A stretch of DNA of 64,000 nt from Micromonospora_J zhanjiangensis (GCF_042650605.1 NZ_JBHSBN010000007.1:253218-317217), one strand, 5' to 3'; numbered from the stretch's first letter, positions 21,330 through 31,000 are shown. The notes: generated by a model from the letters alone, not told the origin. Program-made: numbers and translations.

Positions 21330-22508
21330 ATGTCCTCGCCTGCCCCGGATCCCGCCGATCCCGTCTTCCAGCTGCACCGCGGCGGTAAGCTCGCCGTTGC
21401 CTCCACCGTCCCGCTGGCCAGCCGCGAGGACCTCTCCCTCGCCTACACCCCGGGCGTCGCCCGGGTCTGCGAGGCGATCGCCGCCGACCCGTCGCTGGTG
21501 GACGACTACACCTGGGTGTCGCACACCGTCGCCGTGGTCACCGACGGCTCGGCCGTCCTCGGGCTGGGCAACATCGGCCCGCGCGCCGCGCTGCCGGTGA
21601 TGGAGGGTAAGGCGGTGTTGTTCAAGCAGTTCGGCGGGGTGGACGCGGTACCGGTCTGCCTGGACACCCAGGACACCGAGGAGATCATCGCGGCGGTGAC
21701 CGCGCTGGCGCCGTCGTTCGGCGGGATCAACCTGGAGGACATCAGCGCGCCGCGCTGTTTCGAGATCGAACGCCGGTTGGACGAGGCGCTGGCCATCCCG
21801 GTCTTCCACGACGACCAGCACGGTACGGCGATCGTGGTGCTCGCCGCGCTGCGCAACGCCGCCACGCTGCTCGACCGCAAGCTCGGCGACCTGCGGGTGG
21901 TGGTCAGCGGCGCCGGGGCTGCCGGGGTGGCGGTCACCAAGATGCTGGTGGCCGGTGGGGTGAACCCCGGTCAGGTGGTGGTCTGCGACTCGCGGGGGAT
22001 CCTGCACGCGGACCGGACCGGCCTGACCCCGACCAAGATCGAGCTGGCCGCGTTGACCAACGCCGACGGCCGGCGGGGCGGGATCGTCGAGGCGCTGCGC
22101 GGGGCCGACGTCCTGATCGGCGTCTCCGGCGGGCAGATCCCGGAGGAGGGGGTCGCCGACATGGCACCCAGCGGGGTGGTGTTCGCCCTGGCCAACCCCA
22201 CTCCCGAGGTGCACCCCGAGGTGGCGGCCCGGCACGTGGCGGTGGTGGCGACCGGTCGCAGCGACTACCCGAACCAGATCAACAACGTACTGGCCTTCCC
22301 GGGCGTGTTCCGGGGCGCGCTGGACGCCCGGGCCAGCCGGATCACCGACGCGATGAAGCTGGCGGCGGCCGACGCCATCGCCGGCGTGGTCGCCGACACC
22401 CTCGAACCGGACGCCATCGTGCCGTCGCCGCTGGATCCACGGGTGGCGCCGGCGGTGGCCGAGGCGGTGGCCGAGGCCGCGCGCCGGGACGGCGTCGCGC
22501 GCGCCTGA
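21330..22508 (+). CDS. NAD(P)-dependent malic enzyme
   Basis: Decarboxylates malate to pyruvate with NAD(P)H formation. The 392-residue protein is the short bacterial type without a C-terminal phosphotransacetylase-like domain. Visible motifs are LAYTPGVARVCEAI, SDGSAVLGLGNIG-like (TDGSAVLGLGNIGPRA), INLEDISAPRCFEIE, PVFHDDQHGTAIV and LANPTPEVHPE. The ATG at 21330 with GGAG eight bases upstream is the start; the longer frame has no support. TAAGCT at 21220-21225 may be the -10 box. Cofactor choice cannot be read safely. Confidence 0.92.
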   Translation: MSSPAPDPADPVFQLHRGGKLAVASTVPLASREDLSLAYTPGVARVCEAIAADPSLVDDYTWVSHTVAVVTDGSAVLGLGNIGPRAALPVMEGKAVLFKQFGGVDAVPVCLDTQDTEEIIAAVTALAPSFGGINLEDISAPRCFEIERRLDEALAIPVFHDDQHGTAIVVLAALRNAATLLDRKLGDLRVVVSGAGAAGVAVTKMLVAGGVNPGQVVVCDSRGILHADRTGLTPTKIELAALTNADGRRGGIVEALRGADVLIGVSGGQIPEEGVADMAPSGVVFALANPTPEVHPEVAARHVAVVATGRSDYPNQINNVLAFPGVFRGALDARASRITDAMKLAAADAIAGVVADTLEPDAIVPSPLDPRVAPAVAEAVAEAARRDGVARA

Positions 22509-22615
22509 GTCCCGCCCACCCGGGCCCTGGCCGCGGGCCGGTCCGATGTCCACGGCCCGACCGTCGTGCCGGGCCCGGGCGGTTGCCGGAGGTGTCGGAG
22601 CCGCGGAGGCGCTGC

Positions 22616-22621
22616 TAGCGT
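22616..22621 (+). promoter_or_regulatory. -10 element for the MDR oxidoreductase gene
   Basis: TAGCGT lies seven bases before ATG 22629, so the transcript probably starts at the start codon. This also decides between ATG 22629 and the GTG at 22620, which overlaps the box. Confidence 0.5.
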
Positions 22622-22628
22622 GCGGATC

Positions 22629-23582
22629 ATGCGTGCCGCCTATGCCTCCCGGTTCGACGCCGACAACCCGCTCACCGCTCTTGAGGTCGGTGAGCGACCG
22701 GAGCCCGAGCATCCCGGGCCGGACTGGGTGACCGTGCGGGTCCGGGCCAGCTCCCTCAACCACCACGACCTGTGGTCGCTGCGTGGCGTCGGGCTGGCCC
22801 CGGACCGGCTGCCGATGATCCTCGGCTGCGACGCCGCCGGGGTGGACCCGGACGGCAACGAGGTGGTGCTCTACCCGATCGTGGCCGACCCGGGCGATCC
22901 GCGCGGCGTCTCCATCCTGTCCGAGAATCACCCCGGCACGCTCGCCGAGCGGGTGGCGGTGCCGGCGGCCAACCTGGTGCCCAAGCCGGCCGGGCTGTCG
23001 TTCGCCGACGTGGCCTGCCTGCCGACGGCCTGGCTGACCGCCTACCGGATGCTGACCACCAAGGGACGGGTCGACGAGGCGGACGCGGTGCTGGTCCAGG
23101 GCGCCGGCGGCGGGGTGGCGACCGCGGCGGTGGTGCTGGCCGTGGCGCTCGGCAAGCGGGTGTACGCGACCAGCCGGGACGCCGCCAAGCGGGACCGGGT
23201 CGCCGAACTCGGTGCGACCGCGGTGGAACCCGGCGCCCGGCTGCCGGAGCGGGTGGGCGTGGTGGTGGAGACGGTCGGCGCGGCGACCTTCGAGCACTCG
23301 CTGAAATCGGCCGCACCGGGCGCCCGGGTCGTGGTCTCCGGAGCCACCGCCGGGTACGAGCCGAAGCTCAACCTGCGTCGGGTCTTCGCGATGCAGCTGG
23401 AGATCCTCGGCACCTCGATGGGCACCCCGGCCGAGTTGGCCGAGCTGCTGGCGCTCTGCGCCGACCGGGGGATCCGGCCCGTGGTGGACCGGGTCTACCC
23501 GTTCTCCCGGGTCGAGGAGGCGTTCGCCCGGCTGAACTCCGGTGCGGTCTTCGGCAAGGTGGTGCTGGACCACGACGCCTGA
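22629..23582 (+). CDS. MDR-superfamily zinc-type alcohol dehydrogenase/quinone oxidoreductase
   Basis: A 317-residue medium-chain dehydrogenase/reductase. The N-terminal GroES-like domain contains SSLNHHDLWSLRG and ILGCDAAG, and the Rossmann domain has VLVQGAGGGVATAAVVLA (the glycine-rich NAD(P)-binding loop). The structural-zinc cysteine cluster of classical alcohol dehydrogenases is missing, so a quinone-oxidoreductase-like activity is likely. Substrate unknown. It follows the malic enzyme by 120 bases but has its own promoter. Confidence 0.83.
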   Translation: MRAAYASRFDADNPLTALEVGERPEPEHPGPDWVTVRVRASSLNHHDLWSLRGVGLAPDRLPMILGCDAAGVDPDGNEVVLYPIVADPGDPRGVSILSENHPGTLAERVAVPAANLVPKPAGLSFADVACLPTAWLTAYRMLTTKGRVDEADAVLVQGAGGGVATAAVVLAVALGKRVYATSRDAAKRDRVAELGATAVEPGARLPERVGVVVETVGAATFEHSLKSAAPGARVVVSGATAGYEPKLNLRRVFAMQLEILGTSMGTPAELAELLALCADRGIRPVVDRVYPFSRVEEAFARLNSGAVFGKVVLDHDA

Positions 23583-23611
23583 CAACGGGCGGATGGACGT
23601 GAGGAACGCCG

Positions 23612-23643
23612 CGCCGGGACTCACGTTGTCGTGAGTCCCGGCG
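23612..23643 (+). terminator. hairpin terminator after the MDR gene
   Basis: CGCCGGGACTCACG (23612-23625) pairs perfectly with CGTGAGTCCCGGCG (23630-23643) across a TTGT loop, 30 bases after the stop. Confidence 0.75.
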
Positions 23644-23699
23644 TGAACACACCGGGTTGCGCCTTTTGAAAATCAGGACACTTGGCCCGGGAAAATGTG

Positions 23700-23830
23700 C
23701 TCGGACCGCCGGAAACAGGAGACCCAAACGCCGTCCTAAGCCCATGCACATACTGTCTTGAGGAAGACCAAAGGTTGCCGGTGAACGCCGTTGTTCACGC
23801 CCCGGAACCGATCTGCTCACCTGGGTACAG
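23700..23830 (+). ncRNA. candidate c-di-AMP (ydaO/yuaA) riboswitch
   Basis: The leader of the beta-helix gene contains, in the right order, three blocks that resemble actinobacterial ydaO riboswitches: GGAAACAGGAGACCCAAACG (23711-23730, compare the GGAGACCCAA core), GCCGGTGAACGCC (23777-23789, compare GGGGTGAAUC), and CCGGAACCGATCTGCTCACC (23802-23821, compare CCGAACCCGUCAGCUAACC). In Streptomyces such switches control resuscitation-promoting and other cell-wall proteins and shut them off when c-di-AMP binds. The exact boundaries are estimates, and no covariance-model search was possible. Confidence 0.62.
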
Positions 23831-23885
23831 TCATGCCGTTCCGCTGCTTGTGGCGAACGATATGCGGTACGAAAGGAATCAGATC

Positions 23886-25271
23886 TTGAGGTTCTCCGCA
23901 GGGCACAGGGCAATTTGTCGGGCCGATGGGTTCGACGGGATCGGACGATGGTTCCACCGTCGCCCGCTCCGCGTGGTCGCGGTGGCCGCCACGGCGCTCG
24001 GCCTGGCCGTGGCGGCCGTGGGGGTCGCCGCGGCGAGCAGCCACGACGGCTCGCTGGTGATCACGAAGGACGGCGCCGTCGTGGACGGTCGCCGGGTGGA
24101 CGGGCAACTGCAGGTCAAGGCGAACAACGTGACGATCAGGAATGCGCTCGTACGCTCCGACGGGGCCGCCGCGATCCGGATCTTCGACGGTTTCGTCGGC
24201 ACCCGGATCGAACGGTCCGAGATTCGTTGTCTGGCCCGCGAAACTGATGGCGTCGTCCCTGGGAACTACGCGGCGGAACGCGTTGAAGTGTTCGGTTGCC
24301 GGCGTGGCTTCGCGTATTCCGCCGACGCACCCGCGATAATTACCGGTTCCCGGTGGAACGGCACGCCGGTGGCCGCCGGGACCGAGCCGTCGACGGATCC
24401 GGCACCCCGTGCGGCGGCCGACCCGGCGGTGGAGACCGGCCTCGGGTCGGCACCCCGGCCCGGCGCGGCCGGTGCGGCGGACGCGTCCCGTGCCGCGGGC
24501 GCGGCCGGTGCGGCGGCCGTCATCCCGACGGCGTTCCCCGGCGCGGCCAACACCGGTGTGCCGGCCGGCACACCGTTGAAGGCAGCGGGCTCGATCGTCG
24601 TGGCCAAGGCCGGTCAGGTGATCACCGGGCTCGACATCAAGGGCTGCGTCACCGTGACGGCGGCCAACGTGATCATTCGGAAGTCCCGGATCACCTGCGG
24701 CCAGAACTACTCGATCCTGAGCCGGCCGACGGCGACCAACCTGCTGGTCGAGGACGTCGAGATCGACGGCATGGGCAAGAACGGCGCCGCGGTCTGCTGC
24801 GCGAACTACACGCTGCGCCGGGTGGACATCACCAACGTTCTGGACGGTCCACGGCTCGGCAACAACACCGTGGTGGAGGGTTCCTGGATCCACCACCTCA
24901 CCCGGGTCGCCGGCTCGCACAACGACGCCTTGCAGACCACCGGCGGAAGCAACATCGTGGTCCGGGGCAACTCGCTGGAGGCGTACAACCCGGTCACCCG
25001 GGACCCGAACAACGCCTGCATCATGATCGGTTCGACCACGGCTCCCCAGGTGGCGAACCTGCTCTACGAGCAGAACTACTGCAACGGCGGGAACTACTCG
25101 ATGGGGATCCGGGTCGACCTGCGCGCCGTCAACATCACGTTCCAGAACAACGCCTACGGGCACGACTACCGGTACGGCGTCATCGCCGCCCGGAGCCAGA
25201 CCCAGGCCGGCATCCAGTGGGTCAAGGCGACCAACGTGTGGGTGGACAGCCGCGCCCCGGTGGTCCGCTGA
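23886..25271 (+). CDS. secreted right-handed parallel beta-helix protein
   Basis: About 461 residues. A positively charged start and one hydrophobic segment (VVAVAATALGLAVAAVGVAAASS) form a signal peptide or anchor. The mature part has two homologous modules: a short one (SLVITKDGAVVDGRRVDGQL, then RIERSEIRC) and a full one after an Ala/Pro-rich linker (SIVVAKAGQVITGLDIKGCV through HNDALQTTGGSNIVVRGN). The coil pattern resembles pectate-lyase-like beta-helices that bind or cleave polysaccharides, but catalytic residues cannot be assigned. TTG 23886 has AAAGGA eight bases upstream; ATG 23862 is an alternative without a ribosome site. The candidate c-di-AMP switch lies directly upstream. Confidence 0.78.
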   Translation: MRFSAGHRAICRADGFDGIGRWFHRRPLRVVAVAATALGLAVAAVGVAAASSHDGSLVITKDGAVVDGRRVDGQLQVKANNVTIRNALVRSDGAAAIRIFDGFVGTRIERSEIRCLARETDGVVPGNYAAERVEVFGCRRGFAYSADAPAIITGSRWNGTPVAAGTEPSTDPAPRAAADPAVETGLGSAPRPGAAGAADASRAAGAAGAAAVIPTAFPGAANTGVPAGTPLKAAGSIVVAKAGQVITGLDIKGCVTVTAANVIIRKSRITCGQNYSILSRPTATNLLVEDVEIDGMGKNGAAVCCANYTLRRVDITNVLDGPRLGNNTVVEGSWIHHLTRVAGSHNDALQTTGGSNIVVRGNSLEAYNPVTRDPNNACIMIGSTTAPQVANLLYEQNYCNGGNYSMGIRVDLRAVNITFQNNAYGHDYRYGVIAARSQTQAGIQWVKATNVWVDSRAPVVR

Positions 25272-25283
25272 CCCGGTAACCGT

Positions 25284-25333
25284 CCGGAGGGTGTCTTCCC
25301 GCCTTGCTGGCCGCTGGGGAAGACACCCTCCGG
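25284..25333 (+). terminator. hairpin terminator after the beta-helix gene
   Basis: CCGGAGGGTGTCTTCCC (25284-25300) pairs perfectly with GGGAAGACACCCTCCGG (25317-25333), starting 12 bases after the stop. Confidence 0.82.
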
Positions 25334-25419
25334 GCCCCGCCGCCGGCGTCCCGCCACCGCTCCCGGATCGGTCGGAGGTGCCGACCCGCCGGAGGCGGCC
25401 GGTCGGTCGGGGCGCGCGG

Positions 25420-25425
25420 CACAAT
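25420..25425 (+). promoter_or_regulatory. -10 element for lipoprotein hydrolase A
   Basis: CACAAT lies exactly seven bases before ATG 25433, and no ribosome site is present, which fits a leaderless transcript. Confidence 0.5.
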
Positions 25426-25432
25426 CGAGCGT

Positions 25433-26404
25433 ATGTGTGTGCGTCGTACCGGAGTCCTGCTGGCCGTCCTGCTGACCGTCGTGGGCCTGGTCGGCTGTTC
25501 CGGGTCCGGCGACCAGAGGCGGCCCGGGCCGGCGGCCGCGCCGAGCACCGGGCCGACCGCCACGCCCGGCCCGTTGGTGCCGCCCGGCGTGGCGCCGGCC
25601 CGCGCGTTCGCCGTCGGGGTACGGGACATCACGGTCGAACGGTCCGACCGGAAGCTGCCGGTGACGATCTGGTACCCGGCGACCGGCACCGCCGGCGGCA
25701 CCCCGACCCGGGGCCGGTCGGCGGCGGACGGCCGGTTCCCGGTGGTGATCTTCAGCCACGGCCTCTCCGCGCGACCGGCCGACTACCAGCTCCTGCTCAC
25801 CCGATGGGCCGCCGCCGGGTTCGTGGTCGCCGCGCCCACCTACCCGCACACCAGCCGGGGCGTGCAGCTCAACGTGCTGGACGTGCTCAACCAACCGGCG
25901 GACGCGTCGTACGTATTGACCCGGGTGCTCGCCCTCGACGGCCGGGCCGGTGACCCGCTGCGCGGGCGGCTCGCCACCGACCGGGTCGCCGCCGCCGGAC
26001 ACTCGGCCGGCGGGGTGACCACGATCGGGCTGTTCACCGCGAGCCGCGACCCGCGGCTGGACGCGGGCGTGGTGCTGGCCGGCAGCGCCCTCGGCGTGGG
26101 CACCGCCTTCGCCGGCGCGGCGGCCCCCCAGTTGTACGTGCACGGCGAGCGGGACGACGTGGTGTCGTACGCCGAGGGCAAGGCCGCGTACGACATGGTG
26201 CCGTGGCCCAAGGCGATGCTCAGCCTGCCCGAGGGCGACCACGGCCGATCGCTGCTGCGCAAGGGTGACCCGGCCTTCCCGGTCGTCGGTGACACCACGG
26301 TGGAGTTCCTCCGCTGGTCGCTCTACGGCGACCCGGCCGCCAAGCGCCGGCTCGCCCGGGAGGCCACCGCCGGCAACGTCGCCGTCCTCGACGACCACCT
26401 CTGA
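25433..26404 (+). CDS. lipoprotein alpha/beta-hydrolase A (PAF-acetylhydrolase/chlorophyllase-like)
   Basis: A 323-residue lipoprotein: n-region MCVRR, hydrophobic core and lipobox LVGC with Cys22 as the lipid-modified residue, then a Pro-rich spacer. The hydrolase domain has VTIWYPATG, FPVVIFSHGLSARP (oxyanion loop), the nucleophile motif GHSAGG (Ser191), HGERDD and EGDHG for the acid and His. It is probably an ester- or lipid-hydrolysing enzyme on the outer face of the membrane. The next gene is a convergent paralogue. Confidence 0.83.
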   Translation: MCVRRTGVLLAVLLTVVGLVGCSGSGDQRRPGPAAAPSTGPTATPGPLVPPGVAPARAFAVGVRDITVERSDRKLPVTIWYPATGTAGGTPTRGRSAADGRFPVVIFSHGLSARPADYQLLLTRWAAAGFVVAAPTYPHTSRGVQLNVLDVLNQPADASYVLTRVLALDGRAGDPLRGRLATDRVAAAGHSAGGVTTIGLFTASRDPRLDAGVVLAGSALGVGTAFAGAAAPQLYVHGERDDVVSYAEGKAAYDMVPWPKAMLSLPEGDHGRSLLRKGDPAFPVVGDTTVEFLRWSLYGDPAAKRRLAREATAGNVAVLDDHL

Positions 26405-26444
26405 GCCTGCCGCCGATTCTGCTGTTTCGGACGAGGGTGGGCGG

Positions 26445-27353
26445 TTAGAGGCGGGAGTCGAATTCGGTGGTGCCGGGGGAGGACGCGTCGGTGGGGAGGC
26501 GGCGGCGGGCGGTGAGGTCGCCGTAGAGGGCCCAGCGCAGGAAGTCGGTCATGGTGCGGACGATCTGGTCGAACGCCCGGCGGCCGGGGGCCAGGTAACC
26601 GCCGTGGTCGCCGCGGGTCACCGTCAGGAACGCCTTGGGCCAGGGGACCTGGTTGAACGCCGCCCGCCCCCGGCTGATCGGTACGGTCCCGTCGGCGTTG
26701 CCGTGCACGAACAGCATCTTCGCGGTGGGGCCGCCGAACGACGAGCCGGTCATCCCGGCGCCGGCGATGACGATGCCGGCCCGCAGCTGCGCGGCGTGGC
26801 CGGCGCTGAACAGGCCGGCGGTGGTGTAGCCACCGGCCGAGTGCCCGGCCGCGGCGAGCCGGGTCGGGTCGAGATGCCCCGCGAAGGGGTCGCTGGGTAC
26901 GTCGTTCAGCCGCAGCACCTGCTGGACGACCTGCCACGCGTCGGCCGGCTGGTTGCGGATGTCGGCGCGGCTGAACTGGCCGGCCCGCCGGTTGGTGTGC
27001 GGGTAGGCGGGGGCCGCTACCACGAAGCCGGCGGCGGCCCAGCGACTGGTCAGCTGCCCGTGCATCTCGGGCAGGCTGTGCAACCCGTGGCTGAACAGGA
27101 CCAGCGGGAACCGTCCGGCCGCGATCGGGGCATTCTGGACGGTACGCCCGTTCGACGCAGCGCGGTTGACCGGATACCAGACCGTGGTGGGCAGTGGCCG
27201 TCCGGGCCCACGGGCCAGGCGCAGCGTGCGGACGCCGACGGCATACGTGCCCTCCTGGGCGGTGGAGACCCGGGTGACCGGTGTGGACGCCACCACCGGC
27301 TGTCCGCAGCCGCTCAGTACGGCCGCCACCAGCAGACCCAACAATCCCCGCAT
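26445..27353 (-). CDS. lipoprotein alpha/beta-hydrolase B (paralogue of A)
   Basis: A 302-residue lipoprotein with lipobox VLSGC (Cys16) and the same hydrolase layout as its convergent neighbour: TTVWYPVNR, FPLVLFSHGLHSLPEM, AGFVVAAPAYPHTNR, GHSAGGYTTAGLFSA, HGNADGTVP and TRGDHGGYL. ATG 27353 starts just before the signal peptide; the longer upstream frame is not convincing. The two genes are tail to tail, 40 bases apart, so the pair probably arose by inverted duplication followed by clear divergence. Confidence 0.83.
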   Translation of the reverse strand: MRGLLGLLVAAVLSGCGQPVVASTPVTRVSTAQEGTYAVGVRTLRLARGPGRPLPTTVWYPVNRAASNGRTVQNAPIAAGRFPLVLFSHGLHSLPEMHGQLTSRWAAAGFVVAAPAYPHTNRRAGQFSRADIRNQPADAWQVVQQVLRLNDVPSDPFAGHLDPTRLAAAGHSAGGYTTAGLFSAGHAAQLRAGIVIAGAGMTGSSFGGPTAKMLFVHGNADGTVPISRGRAAFNQVPWPKAFLTVTRGDHGGYLAPGRRAFDQIVRTMTDFLRWALYGDLTARRRLPTDASSPGTTEFDSRL

Positions 27354-27531
27354 CGACCGACCAGCCCGCACACCATCGACGGTAGGCGGGCCGGGTCGTC
27401 CTGCCGCCAGCTTTCCGGTTGTCGTCGATCGGCCACGTGGCCGGTTTACCGAGCAGGTCCACCCGACCACGCCCGGTATCCGACCAGGTATCCCGGGCAT
27501 CCACGGGCGGCGCGGCCGACCCCTCGTTGGC

Positions 27532-27537
27532 TATGGT
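27532..27537 (+). promoter_or_regulatory. -10 element for the small membrane protein
   Basis: TATGGT lies seven bases before ATG 27545, again without a ribosome site. Confidence 0.5.
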
Positions 27538-27544
27538 CGTGCCC

Positions 27545-27712
27545 ATGTCTGACGAATACGCCGACCCGAGCGGCAACACCGAGGCGTTCCGCGCCTTCGC
27601 GCACACCCCGGAGACCGCCCCGCGGCAACCCTCGAAACTGCCCCTGTTGATCGGTGTCGCCGTGGCGGCGGTGCTGGTCGTCGCCGTGCTGGCCTGGTTC
27701 GTCCTGTCCTGA
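27545..27712 (+). CDS. small single-pass membrane protein (55 residues)
   Basis: The N-terminal 32 residues are polar (MSDEYADPSGNTEAFRAF...), followed by one membrane helix (LPLLIGVAVAAVLVVAVLAWFVL) that ends the protein, giving a C-tail-anchored topology. No family recognised. Good start-site evidence (a -10 box seven bases upstream) makes it a likely real gene despite its size. Confidence 0.62.
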   Translation: MSDEYADPSGNTEAFRAFAHTPETAPRQPSKLPLLIGVAVAAVLVVAVLAWFVLS

Positions 27713-27786
27713 CCGGTACGCCCGGGCACGAACCGGGCCGGACCGTCCCCACCAGCCGGCGCCGGTACGCCGCAGCCGGTGGGCGG

Positions 27787-27966
27787 TCAGTCCTCGTCCT
27801 CGTCGTCGAGCCGGGCCAGCCAGGTGGCGAACCGCTCGACCGGCGTCTCGAAGTCGGGGTTGAGGTCGACGAAGTCCCGCAGCCGGGCACCGAGCCATTC
27901 CAGGGTGACCGACTCGTCCCCGCGTCGGTCGACGAGTTCCTCGATGCCACGATCGGTGAAGTACAT
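27787..27966 (-). CDS. DUF6104-type small acidic protein (59 residues)
   Basis: MYFTDRGIEELVDRRGDESV opens a 59-residue soluble protein that continues with WLGARLRDFVDLNPDFETPVERF-like sequence and ends in an acidic tail (LDDEDED). I recognise the pattern of an actinobacterial family that commonly sits beside the 2-oxoglutarate dehydrogenase gene. GAGGAG lies upstream of the ATG at 27966. A terminator hairpin separates it from kgd, and TACCGT (27987 to 27982) could be its own -10 box. Function unknown. Confidence 0.75.
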   Translation of the reverse strand: MYFTDRGIEELVDRRGDESVTLEWLGARLRDFVDLNPDFETPVERFATWLARLDDEDED

Positions 27967-27987
27967 GCCGTTCTCCTCGCTACGGTA

Positions 27988-28024
27988 CGGCTCCGTCCGG
28001 TGACGAGGTCACCGGACGGAGCCG
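27988..28024 (-). terminator. hairpin terminator after kgd
   Basis: CGGCTCCGTCCGGTGAC (27988-28004) pairs perfectly with GTCACCGGACGGAGCCG (28008-28024) around a three-base loop, beginning 26 bases after the kgd stop. Confidence 0.8.
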
Positions 28025-28049
28025 CGATCCCGTTCGATCCACCACCCGG

Positions 28050-31000
28050 TCAGGGCCGGGGCAGGGCCGCCTCGATCAACGCGGACTGCTCGGCCTCGTG
28101 CATCTTGGCCGAGCCCACCGCCGGCGCGGCGGCCGACGGACGCGAGATCCGCCGCAGCCGTACGCCCTCCAGGTGCTCCAGCAGGTTGAGCGCGATGAAC
28201 GACCAGGCGCCCTGGTTGGCCGGCTCCTCCTGCACCCAGGCGAAGTCCTCCGCGTCGGGGAACTCGGCCAGCGCCGCGCGGACCTCGTCCACCGGCAGCG
28301 GGTAGAGCTGCTCCACCCGGACGATGGCGGTGTCGGTGATGCCCCGCTCGGCCCGGGCCTGGACCAGGTCGTAGTAGATCTTGCCCGTGCAGAGCAGGAC
28401 CCGCTTCACCGACTCGGGCTTGAGGCCCGACGTGTCCCGCAGCACCGGCTGGAAGGTGCCGCCGGTGAAGTCCTCCACGTCGGAGACGCAGAGCTTGTGG
28501 CGCAGCAGCGACTTCGGGGTGAAGACCACCAGCGGCTTGCGCTTGGGTGAGAGCGCCTGCCGCCGCAGCAGGTGGAAGTAGTTGGCCGGGGTGGTCGGGA
28601 TGGCCACCCGCATGTTGTCCTCGGCACACATCTGCAGGAACCGCTCCGGCCGCCCGGAGGTGTGGTCCGGCCCCTGCCCCTCGTGGCCGTGCGGCAGCAG
28701 CAGGGTGACCGCGGACTTCTGGCCCCACTTCACCTCGCCGGACGAGACGAACTCGTCCAGCACCGACTGCGCCCCGTTGACGAAGTCGCCGAACTGGGCC
28801 TCCCAGCACACCAGCGCGTCGGGGTTCTCCACCGAGTAGCCGTACTCGAAGCCCATCGCCGCGTACTCGGACAGCAGCGAGTCGTGCACGAAGAACCGGC
28901 CGTGGTCACCGGCCAGGGTCGACAGTGGCACGTGCTCCTCGCCGGTACGCGCGTCCACCACCACCGCGTGCCGCTGGACGAAGGTGCCGCGGCGGGAGTC
29001 CTGACCGGCGAGCCGGACGGTGACCCCGTCGCGCAGCAGCGAACCGAAGGCGATGATCTCGCCGAACGCCCAGTCGATGTTGCCCTCGACGGACATCTTG
29101 GCCCGCTTGTCCAGCAGTTGCTGGAGCCGCTTGTGCGGGGTGAAGCCGTCCGGCAGCGACACGTGCGCGTCGCCGACCGCACGGACCACGGCGGCGTCCA
29201 CCGCGGTCTCGACCTCGGGCTCCGGCTCCGGCTCGTGGCGCGGCCGGCTGGGCCGCTTGCCGGCCGACCCGTTGGCGTCCCGGGTGGCCTTGAAGACCCG
29301 TTCCAGCTGCGCCTGGAAGTCCCGCAGCAACTCCTCGGCGTCCTCGACGGTGATGTCGCCGCGACCGATCAGTTCCTCGGTGTAGAGCTTCCGGACCGAG
29401 CGCTTCGCGTCGATGATCTGGTACATCCGCGGGTTGGACATCGACGGGTCGTCGCCCTCGTTGTGTCCCCGCCGGCGGTAGCAGACCATGTCGATGACGA
29501 CGTCCTTGTTGAACGCCTGCCGGTACTCGAAGGCCAGCCGGGCGACCCGGACCACCGCCTCCGGGTCGTCGCCGTTGACGTGGAAGATCGGCGCCTGGAT
29601 CATGCGCGCCACGTCGGTGCTGTAGAGGCTGGACCGGCTGTACTCCGGGGCGGTGGTGAAGCCGACCTGGTTGTTGACCACCACGTGCACGGTCCCGCCG
29701 GTGCGGTAGCCGCGCAGCTGGGAGAGGTTGAGCGTCTCGGCCACCACGCCCTGACCGGCGAACGCCGCGTCGCCGTGCACCGCCACCGGCAGCACGGTGT
29801 AGCCCTCCAGCTTCAGGTCGATCCGGTCCTGCTTGGCCCGGACGATGCCCTCCATCACCGGGTCGACCGCCTCCAGGTGGGACGGGTTGGCGGTGACCGA
29901 CACCTTGATCGCGTGCTCGCCGTCCGGGGTGGTGAACTTGCCGGCCTGACCGAGGTGGTACTTCACGTCGCCCGAGCCCTGGGTCGAGCGCGGGTCGAGG
30001 TGCCCCTCGAACTCCGAGAAGATCTTCTCGTACGGCTTGCCGACGATGTTGGCCAGCACGTTCAGCCGACCCCGGTGCGCCATCCCGATGACGACCTCGT
30101 CGAGCTGGGCCTCGGCGGACGCCTCCAGCACCTCGCCGAGCAGCGGGATCAGCGACTCGCCGCCCTCCAGCGAGAACCGCTTCTGGCCGACGTACTTGGT
30201 CTGCAGGAAGGTCTCGAACGCCTCGGCGGCGTTGAGCCGGTTCAGCACGTGCTTCTGCGCGCCCGTCTCCGGCTTCTCGTACTTGCGCTCTATCCGCTCC
30301 TGGATCCAGCGGCGTTCCTCCGGATCCTGGATGTGCATGTACTCGATGCCGATCCGCCGGCAGTACGAGTCACGCAGCACGCCGAGCACCGACCGCAGCT
30401 TCATCCGGGGCTTGCCGGCGAACCCGGCCACCGCGAAGGTCCGGTCCAGGTCCCACAGGGTCAGGCCGTGCTCCAGCACGTCCAGGTCCGGATGCTTACG
30501 GATCTTGAACTCGAGCGGGTCGGTGTCGGCCATCAGGTGCCCGCGCACCCGGTACGCGTGGATCAGCTCGTGCACCCGGGCGGTCTTGTTGATCTGGCCC
30601 TCGGAGGTGACCGCCACGTCGCGGACCCAGCGGACCGGCTCGTACGGGATCCGCAGCGAGGTGAAGATCTGGTCGTAGAAGCCGTGCTCGCCGAGCAGCA
30701 GCTCGTGCATGACCTTCAGATATTCGCCGGACTGGGCGCCCTGGATGATCCGGTGGTCGTAGGTGCTGGTCAGCGTGATGATCTTGCTGACCGCGAGGTC
30801 GGCGAGGGTCTCCTCGGACATCCCGGCGTACGGGGCCGGGTACTCCATCGCGCCGACGCCGATGATGGTGCCCTGGCCGACCATCAACCGCGGCTGCGAG
30901 TGCACGGTGCCGATGCCGCCCGGATTGGTCAGCGAGATCGTCGCGCCGGTGTGGTCCTCCATGGTCAGCTCGTTGCGCCGGGCCCGGCGGACGATGTCCT

